Positions 8,569-17,420 of a stretch of DNA of 64,000 nt are shown here, one piece after another (position 1 is the first letter of the stretch; every line of letters begins with the position of its first letter). The translations under genes and the position numbers were made by a program. Location of the stretch: contig NZ_JAQISN010000001.1 in NCBI RefSeq assembly GCF_037450285.1, forward strand, positions 1,984,001 through 2,048,000, written 5' to 3'. The notes below the pieces were generated by a model. That model was not told the origin of the DNA. It saw only the letters and a list, made by a program, of their open reading frames with translations, and searched no databases. This DNA comes from Erwinia sp. SLM-02 (GTDB lineage: Bacteria > Pseudomonadota > Gammaproteobacteria > Enterobacterales > Enterobacteriaceae).

Positions 8569-9801
8569 ATGGCGTCATTTGTTCCTCTGTCGAAACTTAC
8601 TTCGCGACATTTGATTTTTCCTCTGTCGCTGGTGCTGTTTGAGTTCGCGACCTATATCGCTCATGACATGATCCAGCCGGGTATGCTGCTGGTGACGGAA
8701 GAATTTGGCGTGGGTCCGGAATGGGTATCCGCGTCGTTAACCGCCTATCTGATCGGCGGCATTATGCTGCAGTGGCTGCTTGGCCCCCTGTCGGACAAAC
8801 TCGGCCGCCGCCCGGTGATTCTGGGCGGCGTGGCGTTCTTTATGCTGACCTGCATGGCGACGCACTGGGTGCAGAGCATTGAGCAGTTTGTGCTGCTGCG
8901 CTTCCTGCAGGGCACCAGCCTGTGCTTTATCGGTGCGGTGGGCTATGCCGCCATTCAGGAAGCCTTTAATGAAGCGCTGAGCGTGAAAATGATGGCGCTG
9001 ATGGCCAATGTCGCCCTGCTGGCTCCGCTGGCTGGCCCGCTGGCGGGCGCGGCCTTTCTGGAGTTCAGCGACTGGCGCACCATGTTCTGGCTGTTTGGCG
9101 CGCTGACGGCGATCTCGCTGGTGGGTTTGTGGCTGACCATGCCCGAAACCTCCGGCAATCCTGACATGTCGCTGTCGCTGCCCTCGCTGGCGAAGGGCTA
9201 TGCCATTCTGGTGAGGGATCGCCAGGTGATGAGCGGTTCGCTGGCTATCGGGCTGGTCACCATCCCCTGCCTGGCGTGGGTTGCCCTGTCGCCGGTGATC
9301 CTGATCCATGACGAAGGGCTGACGCGGATGGATTACGCGCTGCTGCAGCTGCCGGTATTTGTGGCGATGATTATCGGCAATCTGACGCTGGGCAAACTCG
9401 CCTCGCGCCTGCCGATCGATAAGCCGCTGCGGCTGGGCGCCTGGCCTATTCTGCTGGGGTTAGCCATTTCCAGCGTGGCCACGCTTATCGATAATCACAG
9501 CTATCTGTGGCTCACCGCCGGTCTGAGCATTTACGGCTTCGGCACCGGGCTGGTGAATGCCGGTTTATACCGCCTGACGCTGTTTTCCAACGACTCGGGC
9601 AAAGGCAGCGTGGCGGCCATGCTCGGCATGGTCAGTATCCTGGTCTTCGCCCTGGGTATCGAGCTGGCCAAGTTTGCCTACTTCAGCGACGGTTCGCGGG
9701 CGTTCAGCCTGGTGAATCTGGCCTGCGGCGTTGTCTGGTTCCTGCTGGTGCGGGGCTTCCTGCGCGAGTGGCAGCGCCGCTCCACCCTGACCGCGCTCTG
9801 A
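8569..9801 (+). CDS. mdfA: MdfA-type multidrug/H+ antiporter (major facilitator superfamily)
   Basis: This 410-residue inner-membrane protein has twelve predicted transmembrane segments and the same length as E. coli MdfA. Sequence blocks match MdfA better than MdtM: FEFATYIAHDMIQPGM with the acidic pair E25 and D33 in the first helix (E26 and D34 in MdfA), QWLLGPLSDKLGRRP (MFS motif A), CFIGAVGYAAIQEAF, and GLVNAGLYRLTLF. MdfA exports chloramphenicol, quaternary ammonium compounds and other drugs, and can exchange Na+ or K+ for H+. The gene lies between pykA and lpxM, which are adjacent in E. coli, so it is an insertion in the conserved order. AAGGAG precedes the ATG. Confidence 0.85.
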   Translation: MASFVPLSKLTSRHLIFPLSLVLFEFATYIAHDMIQPGMLLVTEEFGVGPEWVSASLTAYLIGGIMLQWLLGPLSDKLGRRPVILGGVAFFMLTCMATHWVQSIEQFVLLRFLQGTSLCFIGAVGYAAIQEAFNEALSVKMMALMANVALLAPLAGPLAGAAFLEFSDWRTMFWLFGALTAISLVGLWLTMPETSGNPDMSLSLPSLAKGYAILVRDRQVMSGSLAIGLVTIPCLAWVALSPVILIHDEGLTRMDYALLQLPVFVAMIIGNLTLGKLASRLPIDKPLRLGAWPILLGLAISSVATLIDNHSYLWLTAGLSIYGFGTGLVNAGLYRLTLFSNDSGKGSVAAMLGMVSILVFALGIELAKFAYFSDGSRAFSLVNLACGVVWFLLVRGFLREWQRRSTLTAL

Positions 9802-9853
9802 CTTCGCCAGCACATTCGCCGCCCGGCGGCTGAACCCCGCTGGCTGGCGCATT

Positions 9854-9892
9854 AAAAAAAGCCGTCATCCCCTTAAGGATGACGGCTTTTTT
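9854..9892. terminator. Bidirectional terminator between mdfA and lpxM
   Basis: GCCGTCATCC and GGATGACGGC form a ten-pair stem with A7 before it and T6 after it, so it can stop transcription from both convergent genes. Confidence 0.92.
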
Positions 9893-9927
9893 ATGCCGGA
9901 TATGCCAGGCGTCAAACGCGCTGAACC

Positions 9928-10899
9928 TTACTTCCTGGGATAAAGCTCTTCACGGTCATAAGGCTCTTTTTCACCCGGCCTGCGGGTTTTCAACAGCTTC
10001 AGGATCCAGGTGTACTGTTCGGGATTCGGGCGAACGAAGATTTCCACCTCTTCATTCATCCGCCGCGCCAGCGTCACATCGTCCGCATCCAGCAGATCGT
10101 CCATCGGCGGACGCAGATGAATGGTCAGACTGTGGGTTTTACTGTCGTATACCGGGAACAGCGGCACCACTTTCGCCCGGCAAACCTTCATCAGGCGGCC
10201 GACCGCAGGCAGCGTGGCTTTATAAGTTGCGAAGAAGTCGACGAACTCGCTGTGCTCCGCGCCGTGATCCTGATCCGGCAGATAATAACCCCAGTATCCC
10301 TGCCGCACCGAGCTGATAAACGGCTTAATGCCGTCATTGCGCGCATGCATCCGGCCACCAAAACGGCGGCGCACCCGGTTCCAGACGTAGTCCATCACCG
10401 GGTTTCGCTGGTTGTGGAACATCGCGGCCATTTTCTGACCTTCCGAAGCCAGCACCATCGCCGGGATATCCACCGCCCAGCCGTGGGGCACCAGGAAGAT
10501 GACGTTCTGCTGGGCTTCACGCAGCTGGTCGATCAGCTCGCGTCCCTGCCAGCGGATCCGCGGCAGAACCTTGTGCGGGCGCAGAGCCAGCTCGGCCATC
10601 ATCACCATCGACTGCGGCGCGGTGGCGAACATCTCATCAATCATTTTTTCCCGCTCGGCTTCCGGCACCTCCGGCAGGCAGTACAGCAGGTTGATCTGCG
10701 CGCGACGCCGCGCGCTGCGGGCCAGTTTACCGGCCAGCCGTCCCAGCGAACCCAGTACCGGGTCGCGTAAACGGGGGTGAACCATAGCGATTGCAGCAAA
10801 GGCACCTACCGCCAGCCAGCTGCCCCAGTAGCGAGGTTGTAAAAAGGATTTCTTAAAAACAGGAATAAATTCAACGTGACTTTTTTTTATGTTTTCCAT
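9928..10899 (-). CDS. lpxM: Lipid A biosynthesis myristoyltransferase LpxM
   Basis: This 323-residue inner-membrane acyltransferase transfers the last acyl chain (myristate in E. coli) from acyl-ACP to Kdo2-lipid A. An N-terminal membrane anchor (about residues 25-42), the catalytic HX4D motif HGWAVD, and YYLPDQDHG are visible. Its start MENIKKSHVEFIPVFKKSFL is typical of LpxM. It has the same neighbour, mepM, as in E. coli but lies convergent with mdfA. Confidence 0.94.
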   Translation of the reverse strand: MENIKKSHVEFIPVFKKSFLQPRYWGSWLAVGAFAAIAMVHPRLRDPVLGSLGRLAGKLARSARRRAQINLLYCLPEVPEAEREKMIDEMFATAPQSMVMMAELALRPHKVLPRIRWQGRELIDQLREAQQNVIFLVPHGWAVDIPAMVLASEGQKMAAMFHNQRNPVMDYVWNRVRRRFGGRMHARNDGIKPFISSVRQGYWGYYLPDQDHGAEHSEFVDFFATYKATLPAVGRLMKVCRAKVVPLFPVYDSKTHSLTIHLRPPMDDLLDADDVTLARRMNEEVEIFVRPNPEQYTWILKLLKTRRPGEKEPYDREELYPRK

Positions 10900-11030
10900 G
10901 CACTGGCCTCTACAATAACGGGCTAATGATAGTGTTGGCAGCTAATTTTGCAATGCATTACCCTGGAAAATTCCGGTAACTGGCCAGTAATCGGACCGGT
11001 TATACCCGGGTTCTCCGCTATCCACGAATA

Positions 11031-11063
11031 AAAAAGCCGACGGAATGCGAATTCCGTCGGCTC
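11031..11063 (-). terminator. Rho-independent terminator after mepM
   Basis: On the minus strand, AGCCGACGGAATTCG pairs with its complement and is followed by six T, about 20 bases after the mepM stop codon. Confidence 0.88.
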
Positions 11064-11081
11064 TGAAAACTCCGGCTGCGT

Positions 11082-12407
11082 TTACTTAAACTGCAGCTGC
11101 GGCACCACTTCACGAACCTGAGCCAGATAGTCGCTACGCTCTTTCCCTGCCAGGCCTTCCATCCGCGGCAGCTTGGCCGTTAATGGGTTCACCGCCTGGT
11201 TATTAATCCAGATTTCGTAATGCAAATGCGGGCCGGTTGAGCGACCGGTGCTGCCGGAAAGCGCAATGCGATCGCCGCGTTTCACTTTCTGACCCGGCTT
11301 CACCAGCAGTTTTTTCAGGTGCATATAGCGCGTCATGTACTGGCGACCGTGGCGGATCGCCACATAGTTACCGGCACCGCCGCTGCGCTTGGCGACGATA
11401 ACTTCGCCGTCACCGACCGCCAGCACCGGCGTCCCCAGTGGGATAGCGAAATCCACCCCTTTATGCGGGGCAACGCGCCCGGTCACCGGGTTCAGGCGAC
11501 GCGGATTAAAGTTGGATGATACGCGATACTGCTTAACCGTCGGGAAGCGCATAAAGCCGCGCGCCAGGCCGGAGCCGCTGCGGTCATAAAACTTACCATC
11601 CTCTGCGCGGATGGCGAAGTAGTCTTTATCTCCGCTGCGCATGCGTACGCCCAGCAGCTGGCTCTGTTCGCTCTTACCGTCCAGCATCTCGCGGGACATC
11701 AGCACCGAGAACCGATCGCCCTTGCGCAGCTTGCGGAAGTCCATCTGCCACTGCAGGGATTTGATCACCGCGCTGATTTCTGCGCTGGTCAATCCGGCGG
11801 CTTTGGCGCTGGTCACGAAACTGCCGTTAACTTCACCGCTCAGAACGTTGTTCTTCCACTCCCCTTTCTGCATTTCTGCCGAGGATTTGAAGCCGTCGCC
11901 TGCGCGATCGTAGGTACGGGTTTCACGGCGGGACACTTCCCAGGTCAGGCGCTGCAGCTGGCCGTCGTCCGTCAGCGTCCAGGAGAGCTGCTGGCCGATT
12001 TGCAGGTTACGCAGGTCTTTATCGCTTTTAACCAGCTGGGTGATGTCCGACATATCAATGCCGTACTGATTGAGAACGCTGCTGAGGGTGTCGCCGGTGG
12101 AGATCACGTAATCATGCGTGCCCAGTTCATCCGGGACATCCTGATCGATCTCATCTTTTGGCGTGTCATCATCCGGTGAAGGGGTGTCCTGGTCGATCGG
12201 CTCGCTGGCTTCAGGGAGCAGCGTGCGCAGCTCGTTTTTGTCCAGCTCGATGGTTTTGACTATCGGGCTTTCACTACCGGGATGATAGATGTAAGGCCGC
12301 CAGACGGTGACGGCCAGTGTAACGACGGTAAGTGACCCCAGCATGATGCGGTGAGGTCGGGGTAAGTTGTTGAACGCCATGGCGACAGCGCGGGCTATCT
12401 GCTGCAA
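11082..12407 (-). CDS. mepM: Murein DD-endopeptidase MepM
   Basis: This 441-residue periplasmic protein cuts D-Ala-mDAP crosslinks in peptidoglycan to make room for growth. It has an N-terminal membrane anchor (about residues 18-36), an acidic spacer, a LysM-like domain (YVISTGDTLSSVLNQYGI, about 105-150), an OapA-like central part, and a C-terminal M23 zinc peptidase domain with HKGVDFAIPLGT, the catalytic HLHYE and RYMHL. The length matches E. coli MepM. It lies between lpxM and znuA on the same strand, 12 bases after the znuA stop codon, so the two are probably co-transcribed. Confidence 0.95.
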   Translation of the reverse strand: MQQIARAVAMAFNNLPRPHRIMLGSLTVVTLAVTVWRPYIYHPGSESPIVKTIELDKNELRTLLPEASEPIDQDTPSPDDDTPKDEIDQDVPDELGTHDYVISTGDTLSSVLNQYGIDMSDITQLVKSDKDLRNLQIGQQLSWTLTDDGQLQRLTWEVSRRETRTYDRAGDGFKSSAEMQKGEWKNNVLSGEVNGSFVTSAKAAGLTSAEISAVIKSLQWQMDFRKLRKGDRFSVLMSREMLDGKSEQSQLLGVRMRSGDKDYFAIRAEDGKFYDRSGSGLARGFMRFPTVKQYRVSSNFNPRRLNPVTGRVAPHKGVDFAIPLGTPVLAVGDGEVIVAKRSGGAGNYVAIRHGRQYMTRYMHLKKLLVKPGQKVKRGDRIALSGSTGRSTGPHLHYEIWINNQAVNPLTAKLPRMEGLAGKERSDYLAQVREVVPQLQFK

Positions 12408-12419
12408 TTAAGTCTTCCT

Positions 12420-13367
12420 CTATTCTCCTTTCAGGCAGCTCGTATACTGGCTGGACAACTGTGAGAGGAATTTCACATAGCTGTCTCGTGCTGGAGTGAT
12501 GTCAGTACCGAGAGGATCGAGTGTACCTGAACGCACGCTGGTTCCTCTGGCTACCGCATCTATCACGGCTGGCCTGAACTGTGGTTCAGCAAAGACGCAT
12601 GTGGCCTTCTGCTCAACCAACTGTGTTCGTATTTGATGTAAACGCTGCGCGCCGGGTTGGATCTCAGGATTTACGGTAAAATGACCCAATGGAGTCAGTC
12701 CGTAGTGTTTTTCAAAGTAGGTGTAAGCATCGTGAAAAACGAAATATCCTTTCCCTTTAACCGGGGCCAGCTGAATACCAATTTTCGCATCGACAGACGC
12801 CAATTCTGACTCAAAATGCTGAAGATTGGCGTCTAGTTTGTCCTTGCTTTGCGGCATAAGTTCCAATAATTTTGCGTGAATTGCAACCGCAGTTTTCTTC
12901 GCAATCTCCGGTGACATCCACAGGTGCATATTGTACTCGCCGTGATGATGATGATCGTGCTCATCAGCCGCGCCGTGAGCATGGTCCTCATGCTCCTCTT
13001 CTTCGTCTTCTCCGCCTTTCAGCAGCAGCGCATGGACACCGTCAATGCGGTCCATTTCGAGGTTCTTTTGCGGCGGTAATCCGGCCGCCATTTTAGCCAT
13101 AAATGCTTCCATTTCAGGGCCAACCCAAACCACTAAATCCGCGCCCTGCAAGCGTTTTATATCCGATGGACGTAATGCATAATCATGCTCAGATGCACCA
13201 TCCGGTAGCAGAATTTCTACAGGTGTGACACCATCAGCAATCGCGGACGCGATAAAGCCCACGGGCTTAACGGAAGCCACAACGGCTGCCTGGACGGGAA
13301 GCGCGAAAGTCGTGGCAATCCCCAGGCCGGCGAAAGCTGAAATGAGACGTAACTTTTTATGTAACAT
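12420..13367 (-). CDS. znuA: Zinc ABC transporter, periplasmic binding protein ZnuA
   Basis: This 315-residue protein has a signal peptide ending near PVQAA and a cluster A-I metal-binding fold. The zinc-binding histidines are in the blocks SEHDYALRPSD, NMHLWMSP and FHDAYTYFEKHYG. The charged His-rich loop (about residues 120-145, with EHEDHAHG and DEHDHHHH) is typical of ZnuA and absent from manganese-binding relatives. It delivers zinc to ZnuB. It is divergent from znuC, with a Zur box between them. Confidence 0.96.
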   Translation of the reverse strand: MLHKKLRLISAFAGLGIATTFALPVQAAVVASVKPVGFIASAIADGVTPVEILLPDGASEHDYALRPSDIKRLQGADLVVWVGPEMEAFMAKMAAGLPPQKNLEMDRIDGVHALLLKGGEDEEEEHEDHAHGAADEHDHHHHGEYNMHLWMSPEIAKKTAVAIHAKLLELMPQSKDKLDANLQHFESELASVDAKIGIQLAPVKGKGYFVFHDAYTYFEKHYGLTPLGHFTVNPEIQPGAQRLHQIRTQLVEQKATCVFAEPQFRPAVIDAVARGTSVRSGTLDPLGTDITPARDSYVKFLSQLSSQYTSCLKGE

Positions 13368-13397
13368 AATGATTCAATCCATCGTGATAAGCTGATG

Positions 13398-13421
13398 GGT
13401 TGTGATATTATAACATTATAA
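13398..13421. promoter_or_regulatory. Zur operator between znuA and znuCB
   Basis: The minus strand reads ATGTTATAATATCACA, the core of the enterobacterial Zur consensus found between znuA and znuC. One site can serve both divergent promoters, so both units should be repressed by zinc-loaded Zur. Confidence 0.85.
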
Positions 13422-13443
13422 AACTTCTGCAACCGTAATCGAC

Positions 13444-14202
13444 ATGTCATCCTTGATCTCCCTTGAAAATGTAGCTGTGAACTTTGGTCAACGTCGGGTG
13501 CTTTCCGATGTTTCCCTCAGGCTGGAACCCGGCCGCATTCTGACCCTGCTGGGCCCGAACGGCGCGGGTAAGTCAACGCTGGTAAGGGTCGTACTGGGCC
13601 TGATTGCCCCCACCTCCGGCTCGGTGCAAAAACCGGCGGGTTTACGCATCGGCTACGTGCCGCAAAAAATTCATCTCGATGTCACCCTGCCGCTGACGGT
13701 CGATCGTTTTATGCGCCTGCGTCCCGGCGTGAAGCGCGAGGATATTTTGCCCGCGTTAAAACGCGTGCAGGCTTCTCACCTGCTGGAGTATCCGCTGCAG
13801 AAGCTCTCCGGCGGTGAAACCCAGCGCGTGCTGCTGGCGCGGGCGCTGCTTAATCAGCCGCAGCTGCTGGTGCTTGATGAACCCACCCAGGGCGTGGACG
13901 TCAACGGGCAGGTGGCGCTGTACGATCTGATCGACCAGCTGCGCCGCGAGCTGAACTGCGGGGTGCTGATGGTTTCCCACGATCTGCATCTGGTGATGGC
14001 CAAAACCGATGAGGTGCTGTGCCTTAATCACCACATCTGCTGCTCCGGTACGCCGGAAGCGGTATCAAAGCACCCGGAATTTATCTCCATGTTTGGCCCG
14101 CGCGGTGCTGAACAGCTGGCAATTTACCGCCACCACCATAATCATCGTCACGACTTAAAGGGACGAATCATTTTACGTAAGGGACCCGGTCGTCATGATT
14201 GA
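13444..14202 (+). CDS. znuC: Zinc ABC transporter, ATP-binding protein ZnuC
   Basis: This 252-residue ATPase has Walker A GPNGAGKST, the signature LSGGE and Walker B LLVLDEPTQGVD. The C-terminus is His-rich (IYRHHHNHRHDL), as in other ZnuC proteins. It powers zinc uptake with ZnuA and ZnuB. The stop codon lies past the znuB start (8-base overlap), so translation is likely coupled. Confidence 0.96.
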   Translation: MSSLISLENVAVNFGQRRVLSDVSLRLEPGRILTLLGPNGAGKSTLVRVVLGLIAPTSGSVQKPAGLRIGYVPQKIHLDVTLPLTVDRFMRLRPGVKREDILPALKRVQASHLLEYPLQKLSGGETQRVLLARALLNQPQLLVLDEPTQGVDVNGQVALYDLIDQLRRELNCGVLMVSHDLHLVMAKTDEVLCLNHHICCSGTPEAVSKHPEFISMFGPRGAEQLAIYRHHHNHRHDLKGRIILRKGPGRHD

Positions 14203-14980
14203 ACTGTTGTTACCCGGCTGGCTGGCGGGGATTTTACTGGCGCTGGCGGCCGGGCCGCTGGGCTCGTTCGTGGTCTGGCGGCGCATGTCTTACTTTGGCG
14301 ATACGCTGGCCCATGCTTCTCTGCTCGGCGTGGCTTTTGGCCTGCTGCTCAACGTCAGTCCGTTCTATGCGGTGATTGCGGTGACGTTAATTCTGTCGCT
14401 GGTACTGGTCTGGCTGGAACGGCGGCCGCATCTGGCGATCGATACCCTGCTGGGGATTATGGCGCACAGCGCGCTTTCTCTCGGCATGGTGGTGGTCAGC
14501 CTGATGTCCGACGTGCGCGTCGATCTGATGGCCTACCTGTTCGGTGACCTGCTGGCGGTGACGCCTGCGGATTTATGGACGATTGCCGTCGGCGTGGCGG
14601 TGGTGCTGATTGTGCTGGCCTGGCAGTGGCGCGCCCTGCTGTCGATGACCATCAGCCCGGAAATGGCTCAGGTGGACGGCGTCAACATTCAGCGCAGCAA
14701 GCTTGTCCTGATGCTGGTGACCGCCCTGACCATCGGCGTGGCCATGAAGTTCGTCGGCGCGCTGATCATCACCTCGCTGCTGATTATTCCTGCCGCCACC
14801 GCGCGTCGTTTCGCCCGCTCGCCGGAGCAGATGGCGGCGTTTGCTATCGTGGTGGGGATGCTGGCGGTGACCGCCGGGCTGACCTTCTCGGCGTTCTACG
14901 ACACGCCCGCCGGCCCGTCGGTGGTGCTGGGTGCAGCGGCGTTGTTTATTCTGAGCATGGTGAAGAAACCGGCGGTGTGA
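14195..14980 (+). CDS. znuB: Zinc ABC transporter, permease ZnuB
   Basis: This 261-residue integral membrane protein of the ABC-3 family has seven to eight hydrophobic segments. Family motifs are GSFVVWRRMSYFGDTLAHASLLG near residue 25, SPEMAQVDGVN, and FVGALIITSLLIIPAATARR. It forms the membrane channel for zinc with ZnuC. It overlaps znuC by 8 bases. Confidence 0.96.
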   Translation: MIELLLPGWLAGILLALAAGPLGSFVVWRRMSYFGDTLAHASLLGVAFGLLLNVSPFYAVIAVTLILSLVLVWLERRPHLAIDTLLGIMAHSALSLGMVVVSLMSDVRVDLMAYLFGDLLAVTPADLWTIAVGVAVVLIVLAWQWRALLSMTISPEMAQVDGVNIQRSKLVLMLVTALTIGVAMKFVGALIITSLLIIPAATARRFARSPEQMAAFAIVVGMLAVTAGLTFSAFYDTPAGPSVVLGAAALFILSMVKKPAV

Positions 14981-15030
14981 CGAGTCGGTAATCACGCCGC
15001 GCCGTGCTCCAGCCCTGACTGAACAGCCTT

Positions 15031-15082
15031 AAAAAAAACAGCCCCGGAACGTCATACCTGCCGATGACGTTCCGGGGCTGTG
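15031..15082 (-). terminator. Rho-independent terminator after ruvB
   Basis: A very long stem (ACAGCCCCGGAACGTCAT and its complement) is followed on the minus strand by eight T. No T run follows it on the plus strand, so it serves ruvAB and not znuCB. Confidence 0.9.
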
Positions 15083-15122
15083 TCGATCTGCTCGCGGGCA
15101 AACCGCTGTCAGATCGCCGTTT

Positions 15123-16127
15123 TCAGACTTCGCGATCGATGCCGAAATGCTTATAGGCGTGCTGGGTGGCAATGCGGCCGCGCGGCGTGCGTTGAATGAA
15201 GCCCTGCTGGATCAGATACGGCTCCAGCACGTCCTCAATCGTTTCACGCTCTTCGCCGATGGCGGCGGCCAGGTTATCCAGGCCGACCGGCCCACCGGTA
15301 AACTTATCGATGATTGCCAGCAGCAGCTTGCGGTCCATATAGTCGAAGCCTTCGCTGTCCACGCTCAGCATATCCAGCGCACGGGAGGACACCTCTCCGC
15401 TCATCTCCCCCTCGGCCTTCACTTCGGCGAAGTCGCGCACGCGGCGCAGCAGACGGTTGGCAATTCGCGGCGTGCCTCGCGCACGACGGGCGATCTCGAG
15501 TGCGCCTTCCGGGCTGAGCGGCAGCCCCAGACAGGCGGCGCTGCGGCCTACGATGTGCTGCAGATCCTCAACGCGGTAAAACTCCAGACGCTGAACGATA
15601 CCAAAGCGATCGCGCAGCGGCGATGTCAGCGATCCGGCACGGGTAGTGGCACCAATCAGGGTAAACGGCGGCAGATCCAGCTTGATGGAGCGCGCGGCCG
15701 GGCCTTCACCAATCATAATATCCAGCTGATAATCTTCCATTGCCGGATACAGCACCTCTTCCACCACCGGCGACAGGCGGTGGATCTCATCGATAAACAG
15801 CACGTCATGAGGTTCGAGGTTGGTCAGCATTGCGGCCAGATCGCCCGCCTTTTCCAGCACCGGTCCGGAGGTGGTGCGCAGATTCACGCCCATCTCATTA
15901 GCCACGATATTCGCCAGCGTGGTTTTACCCAGCCCCGGCGGGCCGAAGATCAGCAGATGGTCGAGCGCATCGCCGCGCATTTTGGCGGCCTTGATGAAGA
16001 TTTCCATCTGCTCACGCACGACCGGCTGCCCAACGTACTCTTCAAGCAGCTTGGGGCGGATAGCGCGGTCAATGACCTCTTCTTCGGTGATAACCCCGGC
16101 GGAGACCAGGCGATCGGCTTCAATCAT
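15123..16127 (-). CDS. ruvB: Holliday junction branch migration ATPase RuvB
   Basis: This 334-residue AAA+ motor forms hexameric rings that pump DNA through the RuvA-bound Holliday junction. It has Walker A GPPGLGKTT, Walker B LFIDEIHR, and sensor and arginine-finger stretches GATTRAG and SPLRDRFG, then a C-terminal winged-helix domain ending in TPRGRIATQHAYKHFG. It follows ruvA on the same strand with an eight-base gap, as in the SOS-regulated ruvAB operon. Confidence 0.97.
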   Translation of the reverse strand: MIEADRLVSAGVITEEEVIDRAIRPKLLEEYVGQPVVREQMEIFIKAAKMRGDALDHLLIFGPPGLGKTTLANIVANEMGVNLRTTSGPVLEKAGDLAAMLTNLEPHDVLFIDEIHRLSPVVEEVLYPAMEDYQLDIMIGEGPAARSIKLDLPPFTLIGATTRAGSLTSPLRDRFGIVQRLEFYRVEDLQHIVGRSAACLGLPLSPEGALEIARRARGTPRIANRLLRRVRDFAEVKAEGEMSGEVSSRALDMLSVDSEGFDYMDRKLLLAIIDKFTGGPVGLDNLAAAIGEERETIEDVLEPYLIQQGFIQRTPRGRIATQHAYKHFGIDREV

Positions 16128-16135
16128 GCTCTACC

Positions 16136-16750
16136 TCAAATAGCTGCGCGCAGGGCTTCGCGGATCAGGGTTTCGCAGTCGGCATCCGGTTTGCCCACTT
16201 TGCTGACCATGCGGCTGGCTTCCTGAGGTTTATACCCCAGCGCCACCAGCGCGGCCACCGCCTCGCCTTCCGCATCGTTCACCGCCGCGCTCTGCACTTC
16301 GCTGGTCAGGGCGAACGGCGCATCGGAAGCAAACAGGTCGCCGTGCATGCCCTTGAAGCGGTCTTTCATCTCAACAACCAGGCGCTCGGCGGTTTTCTTG
16401 CCAACGCCGGGCAGTTTCACCAGTGCGGCGATCTCTTCACGCTCGACGGCGGTGACAAACTGCTGGGCAGACATGCCGGACAGGATGGCCAGCGCCAGTT
16501 TTGGCCCCACGCCGTTCACTTTGATCAGCTCACGAAACAGCGCGCGCTCCTGCTTGCTGTTAAAACCGAACAGCAGCTGAGCATCTTCACGCACCACAAA
16601 GTGGGTAAAGATGATCGCTTCTTGATTCAGTTCAGGAAGCTCATAAAAACAGGTCATTGGCATTTGCACTTCGTAGCCAACTCCGCTGGCTTCAATCAGC
16701 ACCACAGGCGGCTGTTTTTCCAGAATGATGCCTCTCAGACGACCTATCAC
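16136..16750 (-). CDS. ruvA: Holliday junction DNA-binding protein RuvA
   Basis: This 204-residue protein has an N-terminal OB fold (MIGRLRGIILEKQPPVVLIEASGVGYEV), two helix-hairpin-helix motifs (NGVGPKLALAILSG and PGVGKKTAERLVVEM) and a C-terminal RuvB-binding domain. The tetramer holds the four-way junction in square form and loads RuvB. Length matches E. coli (203). Confidence 0.97.
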   Translation of the reverse strand: MIGRLRGIILEKQPPVVLIEASGVGYEVQMPMTCFYELPELNQEAIIFTHFVVREDAQLLFGFNSKQERALFRELIKVNGVGPKLALAILSGMSAQQFVTAVEREEIAALVKLPGVGKKTAERLVVEMKDRFKGMHGDLFASDAPFALTSEVQSAAVNDAEGEAVAALVALGYKPQEASRMVSKVGKPDADCETLIREALRAAI

Positions 16751-16805
16751 ATTAGCTTCCTTCAGATAATAAAGTGGGGATGAGTACCGGGATAATGTTA
16801 TAGCA

Positions 16806-16835
16806 TAAAAAAGGCTGGATGAATATCCAGCCTAG
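16806..16835 (-). terminator. Rho-independent terminator at the end of ruvC
   Basis: On the minus strand, GGCTGGAT and ATCCAGCC form a stem followed by six T. It overlaps the ruvC stop codon by a few bases. Confidence 0.85.
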
Positions 16836-17356
16836 GAGCGCAGTCGACCGCGTGCCAGGGTCAGTTTACCGGCTGAAATCCGCTCCACGCTCTGGCTCAG
16901 ATGACAGTGAGTAATGGCGATGGCTAACGCATCGGCCGCATCCGCCTGCGGGTTGGCAGGCAGCTTCAGCAGCGTGCGCACCATGTGCTGCACCTGGCTT
17001 TTTTCGGCGCTGCCGATGCCCACCACGGTCTGTTTAACCTGGCGGGCAGCATATTCAAACACCGGCAGATCGTGATTTACCGCGGCGACGATAGCCACGC
17101 CGCGCGCCTGGCCCAGCTTGAGCGCCGAGTCGGCGTTTTTCGCCATAAACACCTGTTCAATGGCGAAAAAGTCCGGCTGAAACTGGGTGATAATTTCACT
17201 CACGCCGGCGTAAATCAGCTTGAGGCGCGGCGGCAGATCGGTGGAGTTGGTACGAATACAGCCACTGCCCAGATAGGTAATCTGCCGCCCAACCTGGCGA
17301 ACCACACCATAACCGGTGATGCGCGAACCGGGGTCGATTCCCAGAATAACCGTCAT
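16832..17356 (-). CDS. ruvC: Crossover junction endodeoxyribonuclease RuvC
   Basis: This 174-residue RNase H-fold nuclease resolves Holliday junctions by symmetric nicks. The catalytic acidic residues are in ILGIDPGSRITGYG (D7), FFAIEQVFM (E66) and ADAADALAIAITH (two late aspartates). It is separated from ruvA by a short gap with a terminator and is transcribed in the same direction after yebC, as in E. coli. Confidence 0.97.
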   Translation of the reverse strand: MTVILGIDPGSRITGYGVVRQVGRQITYLGSGCIRTNSTDLPPRLKLIYAGVSEIITQFQPDFFAIEQVFMAKNADSALKLGQARGVAIVAAVNHDLPVFEYAARQVKQTVVGIGSAEKSQVQHMVRTLLKLPANPQADAADALAIAITHCHLSQSVERISAGKLTLARGRLRS

Positions 17357-17420
17357 TTCGCGCTCCCCGGGGTTAGGTTTTTTTTACGATAACTCACAGC
17401 ATACAGGATGCGGTGAGGGA

